A stretch of DNA of 64,000 nt from Syntrophobacter fumaroxidans MPOB (GTDB taxonomy: Bacteria; Desulfobacterota; Syntrophobacteria; Syntrophobacterales; Syntrophobacteraceae), in contig NC_008554.1 of assembly GCF_000014965.1 (NCBI RefSeq), positions 3,522,001-3,586,000 of the forward strand, in the 5' to 3' direction. Below the pieces are notes generated by a model that saw nothing but the letters and a program-made list of their open reading frames with translations, searched no databases and had not been told where the DNA came from. A program made the position numbers and the translations under genes. Numbering within the stretch: position 1 is the first letter of the stretch; every line of letters begins with the position of its first letter. This document shows positions 37,158 through 45,700 of this stretch, piece after piece.

Positions 37158-37254
37158 CGGACGGCGTGTTCCGGGTGTATTACTTTGGAAGAGACCGGAA
37201 TCGAAAAGGCTCGCCGTCACCCCGTCGGAAAGCCGGCGAATGGAAGGAATGCAA

Positions 37255-37602
37255 ATGGACGGAAAGGATGAAGAAGCCCGGCGCGATCGTGCGCTTCGAG
37301 AAAAATCCTATCGGGAACGGGCTCTGAAGATCCTCCCCTGGATTTGCGCCCGGTGCGGCCGCGAATTCTCGGGGAAAAGGCTCCGGGAGCTCACGGTCCA
37401 CCACAAGGACCACAATCATCACAACAATCCTCCGGACGGCAGCAACTGGGAGCTGTTGTGCCTGTACTGCCACGACAACGAACACTCCCGCGGCCAGGAC
37501 GGAGAATGGTATGACGAGCCGATCGCGGGCGAAGAACGCGAACCTGCGTCCACGTTCAAGCCGTTCGCCGGACTCGAGGCACTGCTGAAACGGAAGAAAT
37601 GA
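37255..37602 (+). CDS. yajD: YajD-like HNH nuclease family protein
   Basis: A 115-residue small HNH protein. It has ICARCGREF and LLCLYCHDNEHSR (two zinc CxxC pairs) flanking LTVHHKDHNHHNN, the HNH motif with Asn after NPPDGSNW. The start at 37255 is used because GGAAGGA lies six bases upstream; two earlier Met codons lack a site. YajD family members have a presumed nuclease fold but no known physiological role. It is 97 bases downstream of the membrane spermidine-synthase-like gene. Confidence 0.85.
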   Translation: MDGKDEEARRDRALREKSYRERALKILPWICARCGREFSGKRLRELTVHHKDHNHHNNPPDGSNWELLCLYCHDNEHSRGQDGEWYDEPIAGEEREPASTFKPFAGLEALLKRKK

Positions 37603-37660
37603 AGGCGGGATTCGGCGGGCGCCCGAAGCTGCCGCCAGGCGGCCGTTCACGATTCAAGCA

Positions 37661-38563
37661 TTATTCCGACCGAAGCCGGAGCTCGGGCGGAGGCCGGCAC
37701 CATAATTCGAAGGGCTCTCCCGTTGCGGGATGAAGCAGGCGCAGGCTCTCCGCGTGAAGCAGGTATCCCGGATCTCCCGGGAGCGCACATCCCCCTTCCA
37801 CGATCATTCCCCCCGGAGCATAAAGCGGGTCTCCGACCAGCGGATGTCCCGCGCACGCAAGATGAATCCGTATCTGGTGAGGTCTTCCCGTTTTGATGCG
37901 GACGCCGACCACGGAGCAGCCCGTTCGTCGCTCCAGGACCTCGACCAGGCTGAGCGCAGGTCGGCCGGAGGGGTTGGCGGCATGCACGCTTCCAAGGAGC
38001 GGATGCGGCACGGGACCGATGGGAGACCCGACCGTGAACGCATCCCGGCCAGGTACGCCGCCGGCCAGAGCGCGATAGGTTCTGGTCACTTCGTTGCGTC
38101 GCAGGGCCGCTGCGAGAACCGACCGGGCACGCGCCGTGCGCGCCAGCAGCACGATTCCCGATGTTCCACGCCCCAGGCGATGCACGGGAGTGGCTTCGGG
38201 ACAGGCCCGCCTGACCAGGGCGAGGAGCGTGTTATCGAGAAAGCCGCCCGCGGGGACCGTGGGAAGACCCCGAGGCTTCGCGACCGCCAGGAGGTCCTCA
38301 TCGGCGTGCAGGACGGCATATGCGAGCGGCACGTCCGGCTCTTCCCAGGGCGGACGCCGCCAGGCCAGCCACTGGCCCGGTTTCAGAACGACGCTCCCTC
38401 GTGCCCGCCGGCCATCCAGGCAGACTTCACCGTTCTCCAGCCGAGCCATCCATTCCGCCTCCGAGGAATGGCGGTATGCGGCGGCCAGGTACTCCCGGAC
38501 CGTAAGACCGGCCCCTCGCGCGTCGATCCGCTCCCGGTATTCGTACCCCTGGTTCAATCCCAA
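37661..38563 (-). CDS. RluA-family pseudouridine synthase with altered catalytic motif
   Basis: A 300-residue protein with an N-terminal S4-like segment (VREYLAAAYRHSS; VCLDGRRARG) and an RluA catalytic domain: AVAKPRGLPTVP, VHRLGRGTSGIVLLA, TGRPHQIRIHLA and HPLVGDPLY. In this family the catalytic residue is the Asp of HRLDxxTSG; here position 131 is Gly (codon at 38171-38173), so pseudouridylation may be lost or use another residue. The C-terminus (FELWCRPPPELR) is normal. It is a single gene, convergent with the YajD gene. Confidence 0.85.
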   Translation of the reverse strand: MGLNQGYEYRERIDARGAGLTVREYLAAAYRHSSEAEWMARLENGEVCLDGRRARGSVVLKPGQWLAWRRPPWEEPDVPLAYAVLHADEDLLAVAKPRGLPTVPAGGFLDNTLLALVRRACPEATPVHRLGRGTSGIVLLARTARARSVLAAALRRNEVTRTYRALAGGVPGRDAFTVGSPIGPVPHPLLGSVHAANPSGRPALSLVEVLERRTGCSVVGVRIKTGRPHQIRIHLACAGHPLVGDPLYAPGGMIVEGGCALPGDPGYLLHAESLRLLHPATGEPFELWCRPPPELRLRSE

Positions 38564-39117
38564 GCCTTGAGCCTTCCTCCGAAATGCCGCCCGTTTGGAT
38601 TTCCACGTTCACGACCGTTGGGCCGTTCCCCCTGCTGCATGCACTCCCTTCGCACCGCGCCGGCAATGTCGCTCCCGGGTGAAGAAGCAATCCCGGGACG
38701 TTCCGCGCGTCCCTTGCGCGATTCCCGAAACCGGGCCGCGTCGAACCCCGTCCTCGCCGCCTGGTGTTCAACGCATTCACGGTACATCGCCGGAGCGAAG
38801 CCTATCACCTCCTTGGGGACAAAATCCAGCCAAAAGGCGAATCGCTACCCAGCTGCCGCGCGAAACGACGTTTCAAAGCGTTTCCGGTGCAGCCCGGCAC
38901 GAACGGCGCGGGATGCGGGCCTGCCGGGACCAAAAAAATGAGTTGACGGGCGCCCCTGTTATATAAATAATTGTTTATGTACTGATTCAAGCGAGGAAAC
39001 GCGGGAAGGCGGGCATTTCACAGGAGTCGAAGATCGGCCGTGGAGCGGCCGGCAGGGCGCGGCCCGCCCGTGCACCGGGCAGCCATCCACTCCGGAACGA
39101 AAGGGAGAGCCGAAGCG
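38564..39117. other. 554-bp intergenic region upstream of the ArsR operon
   Basis: No supported gene. The right end holds the ArsR promoter and palindrome at 38943-38981. The remainder is GC-rich with no recognisable coding content; frames at 38595-38966 look random. Confidence 0.5.
38943..38981 (+). promoter_or_regulatory. Promoter with ArsR/SmtB-type palindromic operator
   Basis: TTGACG (38943-38948), 17 bases, AATAAT (38966-38971). A 22-bp imperfect palindrome (38960-38981) matching its complement at 18 of 22 bases covers the -10. Such AT-rich inverted repeats over the promoter are typical of ArsR/SmtB repressors, so the next gene probably represses itself. Confidence 0.55.
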
Positions 39118-39519
39118 ATGTCGCAATCCGACGGTGCAAAACGTACACCCACCGATAAGGCCATGGGAATCGGCGGTCTATCTCGCGGTCGAGTCGCTCG
39201 GAAAGGACCGGCTTTGCAGCGCGAACACCTGCAGTCGGCGGCCGATCTGGCCAAGAGCCTCTCCGATGAAAACCGGCTGCGCATTCTGGATTGCATCAGC
39301 AGGGGAAAGCAATCGGTCGGCGGCATCGCCAAAGAACTGAGTTTGTCGCAGCCGCTCGTTTCCCACCATCTTCGCGAGCTGAGACGCACCCTGCTCGTCA
39401 AGATCGAGCGCAACGGAGCGTTCGTCTACTATGAGTTGAGCGATCCGAGAACCCTCGACGTCGTCAGGATGCTGGGCGCGATTGCCAAAGATTCGCTTTC
39501 GAACAGGAATACGTTCTGA
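39118..39519 (+). CDS. ArsR-family transcriptional regulator
   Basis: A 133-residue winged-helix repressor. The helix-turn-helix is QSVGGIAKELSLSQPLVSHH, then the wing LLVKIERNGAFVYYELSD. No CxC or CVC metal site in the alpha-3 helix is seen (only one Cys, in ILDCISRG), so it may not sense arsenic or zinc in the classical way and could respond to redox. A good site, AAGGGAGA, precedes the ATG by nine bases. The DsbD-like gene follows and is likely the controlled partner. Confidence 0.85.
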   Translation: MSQSDGAKRTPTDKAMGIGGLSRGRVARKGPALQREHLQSAADLAKSLSDENRLRILDCISRGKQSVGGIAKELSLSQPLVSHHLRELRRTLLVKIERNGAFVYYELSDPRTLDVVRMLGAIAKDSLSNRNTF

Positions 39520-39541
39520 CCTGCGCAAGGGGTCGATCATC

Positions 39542-39646
39542 ATGGACAGCTTCTTGAAGATGCTTGACGAAACGGTCCCGGAGGCGGCTCGACCGCCCCG
39601 GAATTTCGGTGCGTTCCCCGGGAAAGTGGAGTGTGTTTCATTTTGA
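39542..39646 (+). CDS. Possible 34-residue small open frame between arsR and dsbD genes
   Basis: ATG at 39542 with an AAGGGG stretch upstream leads a short frame starting MDSFLKMLDETVPEAA and ending ECVSF. There is no independent support; it may be a leader peptide or chance. Confidence 0.2.
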   Translation: MDSFLKMLDETVPEAARPPRNFGAFPGKVECVSF

Positions 39647-39710
39647 AGGTGGAACGGGAGGGCAGGCTTCCACCGGAAGTCCGGCCCGCTCACGCTGATA
39701 AGGGCTCAAC

Positions 39711-41060
39711 ATGCGAAGTCGGAAGTGGCTGATCGTGACGCTGTCGGCGGCCGCCGCCGCCGCAGGCGCGCTGTGGCTCACCGGATGTGCGGTCTCCCCG
39801 GTGGACGTTCCCTCGGTGGACGCGCCGAACGGCCCCGCCACCCCACTCCAGGGCTGGACCATGATATGGACGCTTCTGGGGATCTTCGCCGGCGGCATGG
39901 CCCTCAATCTCACCCCTTGTGTTTATCCGCTGATTCCCATCACCGTCTCGTATTTCGGCGGGAGGGCGACGGGGGCCGGCACCGCCCCGGGATCGGTCGT
40001 CGCGCACGGTTTGTGCTACGTGGCCGGCCTGGCGGTCACGAATTCCCTGCTGGGTGTCGTCGCGGCCCTGACCGGCGGGCTCATGGGCGGCCTGTTGCAG
40101 AACCCCCTGGTGCTCTCGGCCGTCGCCGTCATTCTCGTCGTCTTTGCGACGAGCCTCTTCGGTTTTTGGGAGCTCCGGTTGCCGGCCGGCCTCACGCAAG
40201 CGGCGGCGAAGCCCTATCCGGGGTACTTCGGCAGCGTGTTCATGGGTTTGACCCTGGGGATCGTCACCGCTCCGTGTATCGGCCCGTTCGTGTTGGGTCT
40301 CATCACCTGGGTGGCCGGTATCGGAAGCCCCTTGTTCGGTTTTCTCGTTTTCTTCACGTTGAGCCTCGGCCTGGGGTGCCCTCTGTTCGTCCTGGCCGTG
40401 TTTTCGGGGTATCTCGACCGGCTGCCCCGCTCGGGCGGATGGATGGTCTGGGTGAGAAAGCTCATGGGCTGGGTGCTGATCGGCATGGCCGCTCACCTTG
40501 TGAGCCCTGTTCTTCCGGTTTTCGCTGAAACCTGGCTGCTCGCGGCAGTGGCCGTGGCCGCCGGGGTGCACCTGGGATGGGTCGACCGAACCATGGACGA
40601 CTCGCAGGCCTTCCTCCGGACGAAAGCCGCCACGGGCCTGATATGTTTTGCGCTGGCCGCGTTCCTGGCGGCTTCGGGGACGATGCGCGGCGCGGGCGTG
40701 GAATGGAAACCCTATTCCGAGGAGAATCTACAGGAGGCACAGAGGCTGAAAAGGCCTGTCGTCATCGACTTCTACGCCGCCTGGTGCATGCCGTGCAGGG
40801 AACTCGAGCGATTCACCTTCAGCGATTCTTCCGTGGTGGAACGCGCCCGGAACGGCTTCGCCATGCTCAAGGTGGATCTCACCGCCGGAGGGGATCCTCT
40901 GCATCGGCGGCTTATGCAGCAGTACGGAATCCGGGGCGTCCCGACCGTCGTCTTCCTGGACGCGGCAGGGCGCGAGCGCAAGGATTTGCGCGTGGTCGGC
41001 TACATCCCTCCCGAACGTTTTCTCGGCCTCATGGACGCGCTCGCAAAGGCGGGGAGCTGA
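39711..41060 (+). CDS. DsbD-like thiol:disulfide interchange protein
   Basis: A 449-residue inner membrane protein. After an N-terminal signal/anchor (a Cys follows at ALWLTGC) come about eight helices of the CcdA/DsbD core, with the redox Cys in MALNLTPCVYPLI and in TAPCIGPFVLG. A C-terminal thioredoxin-like domain (about 330-449) has AAWCMPCREL and GIRGVPTVVFLD (cis-Pro). It lacks the DsbD alpha domain. It would transfer reducing power from the cytoplasm to periplasmic thiols, for cytochrome maturation or protein folding. It follows the ArsR regulator by 191 bases. Confidence 0.88.
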   Translation: MRSRKWLIVTLSAAAAAAGALWLTGCAVSPVDVPSVDAPNGPATPLQGWTMIWTLLGIFAGGMALNLTPCVYPLIPITVSYFGGRATGAGTAPGSVVAHGLCYVAGLAVTNSLLGVVAALTGGLMGGLLQNPLVLSAVAVILVVFATSLFGFWELRLPAGLTQAAAKPYPGYFGSVFMGLTLGIVTAPCIGPFVLGLITWVAGIGSPLFGFLVFFTLSLGLGCPLFVLAVFSGYLDRLPRSGGWMVWVRKLMGWVLIGMAAHLVSPVLPVFAETWLLAAVAVAAGVHLGWVDRTMDDSQAFLRTKAATGLICFALAAFLAASGTMRGAGVEWKPYSEENLQEAQRLKRPVVIDFYAAWCMPCRELERFTFSDSSVVERARNGFAMLKVDLTAGGDPLHRRLMQQYGIRGVPTVVFLDAAGRERKDLRVVGYIPPERFLGLMDALAKAGS

Positions 41061-41215
41061 GAAAGGAACGGAACCCCGTGTGGAAGGTCCCGCACCTTTT
41101 TTGTCGCCGGCCTTCCACATTCCCCGCCGGACGGGCACCCCTTTGCGCCGGTATACCCTATCCCCGGCCTGCCGATCGGACCGCGAACGACCGCTTTCAC
41201 CCAATCTCTACAGAC

Positions 41216-41237
41216 CTGTAACATCCCCGTAACATTC
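41216..41237 (+). promoter_or_regulatory. Pho box upstream of pstS
   Basis: Two direct repeats, CTGTAACAT and CCGTAACAT, start at 41216 and 41227, in the 11-bp phase of PhoB binding. A -10-like TATGAT follows at 41244-41249, the spacing expected for a PhoB-activated promoter. The pstS start is 95 bases further on. Confidence 0.7.
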
Positions 41238-41344
41238 CCTGCCTATGATCAGAGCCGGAACACGCGTCGGACCGGTTCCGGCGAAAGTGTGCGGTTTGTT
41301 TGAACGGACAACGGAAATCTCAATTCAGATGGAGGACTATCGTT

Positions 41345-42160
41345 ATGAAATCGAAATGGCTGATTCCGGCTGTGCTGCTCCTTGTCTGCCTGATCGCAAC
41401 CGGAGCCCGCGCGGGTTCGCTCAAGGTGGACGGCTCGACCACGGTGCTGCCCATCGCTCAGAAGGTTGCGGAAGCTTTTATGAAGGAGTTTCCCGACGTC
41501 GCCATTTCCGTTTCCGGGGGCGGCTCCGGGAATGGGATCAAGGCACTCATCGACGGCCTCGCCGACATCGCCGACAGCTCCCGCTTCATCAAGGATGAAG
41601 AGGTCAAGCTCGCCGTCCAGAAAGGCGCCTATCCGGTCCCTTTTGCCGTCGCCCACGATTGCATCGTCCCGGTGGTGAACCCGGCCAATAGCCTGACGGA
41701 CATCAAGATGGATCAGCTCAAGGACATTTACATGGGCAAGATCAGGAACTGGAAGGAGTTGGGCGGAGCGGCCGGCGAAATCGTGGTCATCTCCCGCGAC
41801 ACATCGTCCGGCACCTATGAAGTATGGGAAGAGAAGGTCATGAAAAAGGAGCGTGTTTTCCCCGGCGCTCTCCTTCAGGCTTCCAACGGCGCCATCGTTC
41901 AGGCCGTATCGAAGAACAAGAACGCCATCGGCTATGTGGGGATCGGGTACCTGGACAAGAGCGTCAAGGGACTCACGGTGAACGGCGTTCCGGGCAACGA
42001 GGAGACCACGCTGAACGGCAGGTTCCCCATTTCGCGCGCGCTGTACATGTTCACCCGCGGCTGGCCGACCGGCGACGCCCTCAAGCTGATCAACTACGTG
42101 CTGCACCCGCTCAAGGGGCAGAAAATCGTGAAAGAAGCCGGTTTCGTCCCCCTGTATTAG
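41345..42160 (+). CDS. pstS: Periplasmic phosphate-binding protein PstS
   Basis: A 271-residue exported binding protein. A signal peptide (LIPAVLLLVCLIATG, cleavage near ARAG) precedes LKVDGSTTVLPIAQ, the phosphate-contact loop SGGGSGNGIKAL and SRDTSSGTYEVW. It delivers Pi to the PstCAB importer and is the first gene of pstSCA. GGAGG lies about nine bases before the ATG. The Pho box at 41216 implies induction on phosphate limitation. Confidence 0.95.
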   Translation: MKSKWLIPAVLLLVCLIATGARAGSLKVDGSTTVLPIAQKVAEAFMKEFPDVAISVSGGGSGNGIKALIDGLADIADSSRFIKDEEVKLAVQKGAYPVPFAVAHDCIVPVVNPANSLTDIKMDQLKDIYMGKIRNWKELGGAAGEIVVISRDTSSGTYEVWEEKVMKKERVFPGALLQASNGAIVQAVSKNKNAIGYVGIGYLDKSVKGLTVNGVPGNEETTLNGRFPISRALYMFTRGWPTGDALKLINYVLHPLKGQKIVKEAGFVPLY

Positions 42161-42231
42161 CCGAGGGCATGGTCCGGCGCACGGCAGCCTTTCACCGCGA
42201 CAGGCGGGAGAAGGTTTGAGGGACTGTACCG

Positions 42232-43125
42232 ATGATCGCAAAGCGTCAAACCAGAGAGCGGTTGATCCGCCTGATCTTTCTTCTCACCGCATCGATTTCC
42301 ATCCTGGTGCTTTCCACGATAGTGCTCTTCCTCTTCGTGGAAGGCGCCCCCATCCTGGGAAAGGTGTCCCTGACGGGGTTTCTTTTCGGACGGGAATGGT
42401 ATCCGACGTCCTCTCCGCCCGACTTCGGTATCTTACCCCTGCTGGTCGCGTCTTTGGCGGTGACGAGCCTTTCGGCGCTCATCGCCATCCCGCTCGGGGT
42501 CATGACCGCCGTCTACCTGGCTGAAATCGCTTCGGCGCGGGTCCGGGAAATCGCCAAACCCGTTTTCGAGCTCCTGGCGGCTCTGCCGTCGGTAGTGATC
42601 GGCTTTTTCGGGATGGTGGTCGTCGCCCCGTTCCTGCAGGACACTTTCGATATCGCCACCGGCTTGAATCTCTTCAACGCATCCCTGATGCTCGCCTTCA
42701 TGTCGGTCCCCACGATCTGCAGCATCTCGGAAGACGCCGTCCACAGCGTGCCCAAGGACCTCAAGGAGGCGTCCCTGGCGCTGGGTGCAACTCACATGGA
42801 AACCATCCTCAGGGTCATTGTGCCCGCCTCGCTTTCGGGCATCAGCACCGCCGTCATCCTCGGAATGTCCCGGGCCATCGGGGAAACCATGGTGGTGCTC
42901 ATGGTTGCGGGTGGAGCGGCCATGATCCCCGGTTCCATATTCAACCCGGTGAGGCCGATGCCTGCGAGCATCGCCGCGGAAATGGCCGAAGCCCCTTTCG
43001 GGAGCGACCATTACCACGCTCTTTTCGCCATCGGCATCGCTCTCTTCATCTTCACGATGCTCTTCAACCTCGTGGCGGACGCTATCGCGCAAAAGCACAA
43101 ACAGGTGGGTGCCGCCACGTTGTAG
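42232..43125 (+). CDS. pstC: Phosphate ABC transporter permease PstC
   Basis: A 297-residue inner membrane protein with six helices. The permease EAA loop is visible as KEASLALGATHMETILRVIVP, and the motif MSRAIGETMVVLMVAGG is typical of PstC. It follows pstS by 71 bases and precedes pstA by 19 bases in the same direction, so the three form one transport operon. Confidence 0.94.
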   Translation: MIAKRQTRERLIRLIFLLTASISILVLSTIVLFLFVEGAPILGKVSLTGFLFGREWYPTSSPPDFGILPLLVASLAVTSLSALIAIPLGVMTAVYLAEIASARVREIAKPVFELLAALPSVVIGFFGMVVVAPFLQDTFDIATGLNLFNASLMLAFMSVPTICSISEDAVHSVPKDLKEASLALGATHMETILRVIVPASLSGISTAVILGMSRAIGETMVVLMVAGGAAMIPGSIFNPVRPMPASIAAEMAEAPFGSDHYHALFAIGIALFIFTMLFNLVADAIAQKHKQVGAATL

Positions 43126-43144
43126 AAGGGAAAGGAAATCCTGC

Positions 43145-44137
43145 ATGGAATCGATCACTGCCCGGCTTCCGGGCGCAAACCGGAGCTCCTCGGCCCGGCC
43201 CGTCGTCCCTTCGCCCCCCCGGCCGTCCGATGCCCGGGGATCGCCCGGCGCCACCGGCCCCTCCATCGAAGTGCGCTCCCGCATGTCCATACGGACCCGG
43301 CACCTGCTTCAGAAGGCGGTCTTCGGCGTTTTGCGCGGTGCGGCCCTGATCAACGGACTGGCCCTTTTCATTATCATTTCCTTTCTGGTTTACAACGGGT
43401 GGCGTGCCGTCGACTGGACGTTCCTGAGTCAGCCGCCGCTGGATTCCATGACCAGGGGCGGTATTTTCCCCTGTATCGCCGGCACCTTTCTGCTGGGTTT
43501 CGGGTCCATGCTGGTGGCCTTTCCCTGGGGGGTTGCATCGGCCATCTTCCTGCACGAATACGCGCGTCCGGGTCCGGCGTTGCGCGTCATCCGCCTGGGC
43601 ATCAACAACCTGGCCGGAGTTCCATCCGTCGTGTTCGGGTTGTTCGGTCTGGCCTTTTTTGTCACCTGGTGCAAGCTGGGTGTGAGCATCCTGTCGGGAG
43701 TGCTGACCCTTGGGGTTCTGATTCTGCCGGTCATCATCGGGACGGCGGAGGAAGCGCTGCGATCGGTGCCCGCAACTTACCGGGAAGCGTCCCTGGCTCT
43801 CGGCGCGACCAAGTGGCAGACCATCCTGCGCGTAGTGCTTCCCGCCGCGTTCCCCGGCATGCTGACCGGTTCGATCCTCGGCATCAGCCGGGCCGCCGGC
43901 GAGACCGCCGCCATCATGTTCACCGCCGCCGTGTTCTTCACGCCGCATCTGCCCGCTTCCCTGTTCGACCCGGTAATGGCTCTGCCCTACCACATATATG
44001 TCCTGGCCACCGCGGGAACCCAGATCGAGGTCACGCGGCCCCTTCAATACGGCACGGCACTGGTCCTCATCGCGCTGGTTTTCGGAATGAACCTGGTCGC
44101 CATCGTCTGCCGGGCAAGGCTGCAAAGAAAAGGATAA
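43145..44137 (+). CDS. pstA: Phosphate ABC transporter permease PstA
   Basis: A 330-residue permease. The start at 43145 has AAGGAAA upstream. The first about 50 residues are low-complexity Pro/Ser/Arg and are not typical of PstA; the membrane domain starts near residue 55. The EAA loop REASLALGATKWQT and GISRAAGETAAIMFTAAVFF identify the family. It ends 41 bases before the convergent phoU. Confidence 0.93.
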   Translation: MESITARLPGANRSSSARPVVPSPPRPSDARGSPGATGPSIEVRSRMSIRTRHLLQKAVFGVLRGAALINGLALFIIISFLVYNGWRAVDWTFLSQPPLDSMTRGGIFPCIAGTFLLGFGSMLVAFPWGVASAIFLHEYARPGPALRVIRLGINNLAGVPSVVFGLFGLAFFVTWCKLGVSILSGVLTLGVLILPVIIGTAEEALRSVPATYREASLALGATKWQTILRVVLPAAFPGMLTGSILGISRAAGETAAIMFTAAVFFTPHLPASLFDPVMALPYHIYVLATAGTQIEVTRPLQYGTALVLIALVFGMNLVAIVCRARLQRKG

Positions 44138-44178
44138 GAACGGGCAAGGTTACTCGGGACTGCTGCGTGGCGGGCGCT

Positions 44179-44844
44179 CTATTCGCAGTGATGCTTGATG
44201 TTCACTCCCAGGACCATGAAGATGACGCTCTCGGCGATGTTGGTGGTCTGATCGGCCACCCGCTCGAGGCACCTCGAAACGATGATGGTCTGAACCGAGC
44301 GCTCCACCGCCGGGGCCTCCTTCACCATGTGGTCCAGCAGGCTCTTGAGGACCTTCACGTTCAGGTCGTCGGCCGTATCGTCCATCTGGCAGACTTCGCG
44401 GGCTTCATCCGCGTTCTGCCTGACGAACGAGTCGATGACCGTGCGCAGCATGTCCAGCGCCGTGGTGGCCAACTGCTCCAGGGACGCGTTGGGAGGCAGC
44501 GGCGGCCGGCGGCTCATGAACACCCCCCTGCGCGCCACGTTGACGGCCAGGTCCGCGATGCGCTCCAGTTCGACGGCAATCCGCATGCAACCCACGATGA
44601 AGCGAAGATCCCGCGCCATGGGCTGCTCCAGGGCGAGCAGGCGAAGGCTGAGCCGGTCCACGTCGACTTCCAGCCGGTTGATCGCGTCGTCGCCGCGGAT
44701 CACCTCCTCGGCCAGTTCCACATCCCGCTCGAAAAAAGCCTTTGCGGACTTCTCCAATGCCGTTTCGGTCCGCGCGGCCATCTCCAGGATGATCATCCGG
44801 AGCCGGTCCAATTCCTTGAGGAATCGACTTTCCATATCCTTCAC
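44179..44844 (-). CDS. phoU: Phosphate-uptake regulator PhoU, copy 1
   Basis: A 221-residue PhoU: two three-helix repeats with metal-binding acidic motifs, for example EDAI-like RGDDAINRLEVD in the first repeat and CQMDDTADDLN in the second. PhoU links PstB and PhoR and lowers uptake and signalling when Pi is ample. It sits downstream of pstB. The protein is identical to the copy at 61241-61906; the two coding sequences differ by four silent changes. Confidence 0.95.
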   Translation of the reverse strand: MKDMESRFLKELDRLRMIILEMAARTETALEKSAKAFFERDVELAEEVIRGDDAINRLEVDVDRLSLRLLALEQPMARDLRFIVGCMRIAVELERIADLAVNVARRGVFMSRRPPLPPNASLEQLATTALDMLRTVIDSFVRQNADEAREVCQMDDTADDLNVKVLKSLLDHMVKEAPAVERSVQTIIVSRCLERVADQTTNIAESVIFMVLGVNIKHHCE

Positions 44845-44865
44845 TCTCCCGGTGAAATGTCCCTC

Positions 44866-44885
44866 CCGGACCCCGCCGGGTCCGG
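44866..44885. other. Hairpin between pstB and phoU, repeated at 61928-61947
   Basis: CCGGACCC, CGCC loop, GGGTCCGG: a perfect 8-bp stem just upstream of phoU on the minus strand, with no T-run. It may stabilise or process the pstB-phoU message. Confidence 0.5.
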
Positions 44886-44917
44886 TCCTGCCGTGACGGA
44901 GCCTTCGGGAAACAATC

Positions 44918-45676
44918 TCAACCGAAGCGGCCCGTGACGTAGTCTTCCGTCTGGCGATATTTGGGCCGGGTGAACAACGTTTCTGTGGTGTTCACCTCGA
45001 TCAGCGCCCCCATGTAGAAGAAGGCCGTTACGTCCGAAACCCGCGCCGCCTGCTGCATGTTGTGCGTCACGATGATGATCGTGTAGTTCTTCTTCAGTTC
45101 CTGGATCAATTCCTCTATCTTTTGAGTGGCAATGGGATCGAGGGCGGAAGCGGGTTCGTCCATGAGCAGGACCTCGGGTTCCACGGCCAATGCCCGGGCG
45201 ATGCACAGCCGCTGCTGCTGTCCGCCGGACAGGCCGAGCGCGGATTGGTGCAGCCGCTCCTTGACCTCCTCCCACAGGGCGGCCCGGCGAAGGCTCTTCT
45301 CCACCCGTTCCGCGATGAACGTTTCATCCCTGACGGCGTTCACCCGCAGACCATAGGCGACGTTTTCGAAAACGGTCTTGGGGAACGGGTTGGGTTTCTG
45401 GAACACCATTCCCACGCGACGACGCAGCGTCACCACATCCATTTCCGATGCGTAGATGTCTTCACCGTCAAGAAGGATCGTTCCCTCGACACGGGTCCCG
45501 GGGATCAGGTCGTTCATGCGGTTGAGACACCGAAGAAAAGTGCTCTTGCCGCACCCGGAAGGCCCGATGAGGGCGGTGACCCGGTTCCGCTCGAACTCGA
45601 GCGAGATGTCGCTCAGCGCCTGAAAACCGCCGTAAAAGAAATTCAGTTTCGTTGAGGCCATCTTCAGCATGCTCAT
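44918..45676 (-). CDS. pstB: Phosphate import ATP-binding protein PstB
   Basis: A 252-residue ABC ATPase. It shows Walker [10 protein letters not shown], the Q-loop [10 protein letters not shown] characteristic of PstB, the signature LSGGQQQR, Walker [12 protein letters not shown] and the H-loop VTHNMQQA. It couples ATP hydrolysis to Pi import through PstCA, which are coded separately on the opposite strand. It lies between phoR and phoU. Confidence 0.96.
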   Translation of the reverse strand: MSMLKMASTKLNFFYGGFQALSDISLEFERNRVTALIGPSGCGKSTFLRCLNRMNDLIPGTRVEGTILLDGEDIYASEMDVVTLRRRVGMVFQKPNPFPKTVFENVAYGLRVNAVRDETFIAERVEKSLRRAALWEEVKERLHQSALGLSGGQQQRLCIARALAVEPEVLLMDEPASALDPIATQKIEELIQELKKNYTIIIVTHNMQQAARVSDVTAFFYMGALIEVNTTETLFTRPKYRQTEDYVTGRFG

Positions 45677-45700
45677 GTGCCTTGCTCTCTATTGTCACGG

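Larger units (their letters stand above)
44169..44885. repeat. 717-bp phoU duplication, copy 1
   Basis: This block matches 61231-61947 without gaps, with about seven single-base differences by manual comparison: four silent ones inside phoU and three in the upstream leader. The right end coincides with the end of an 8-bp stem hairpin (44866-44885). The copy lies 17 kb from the second. Confidence 0.9.
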
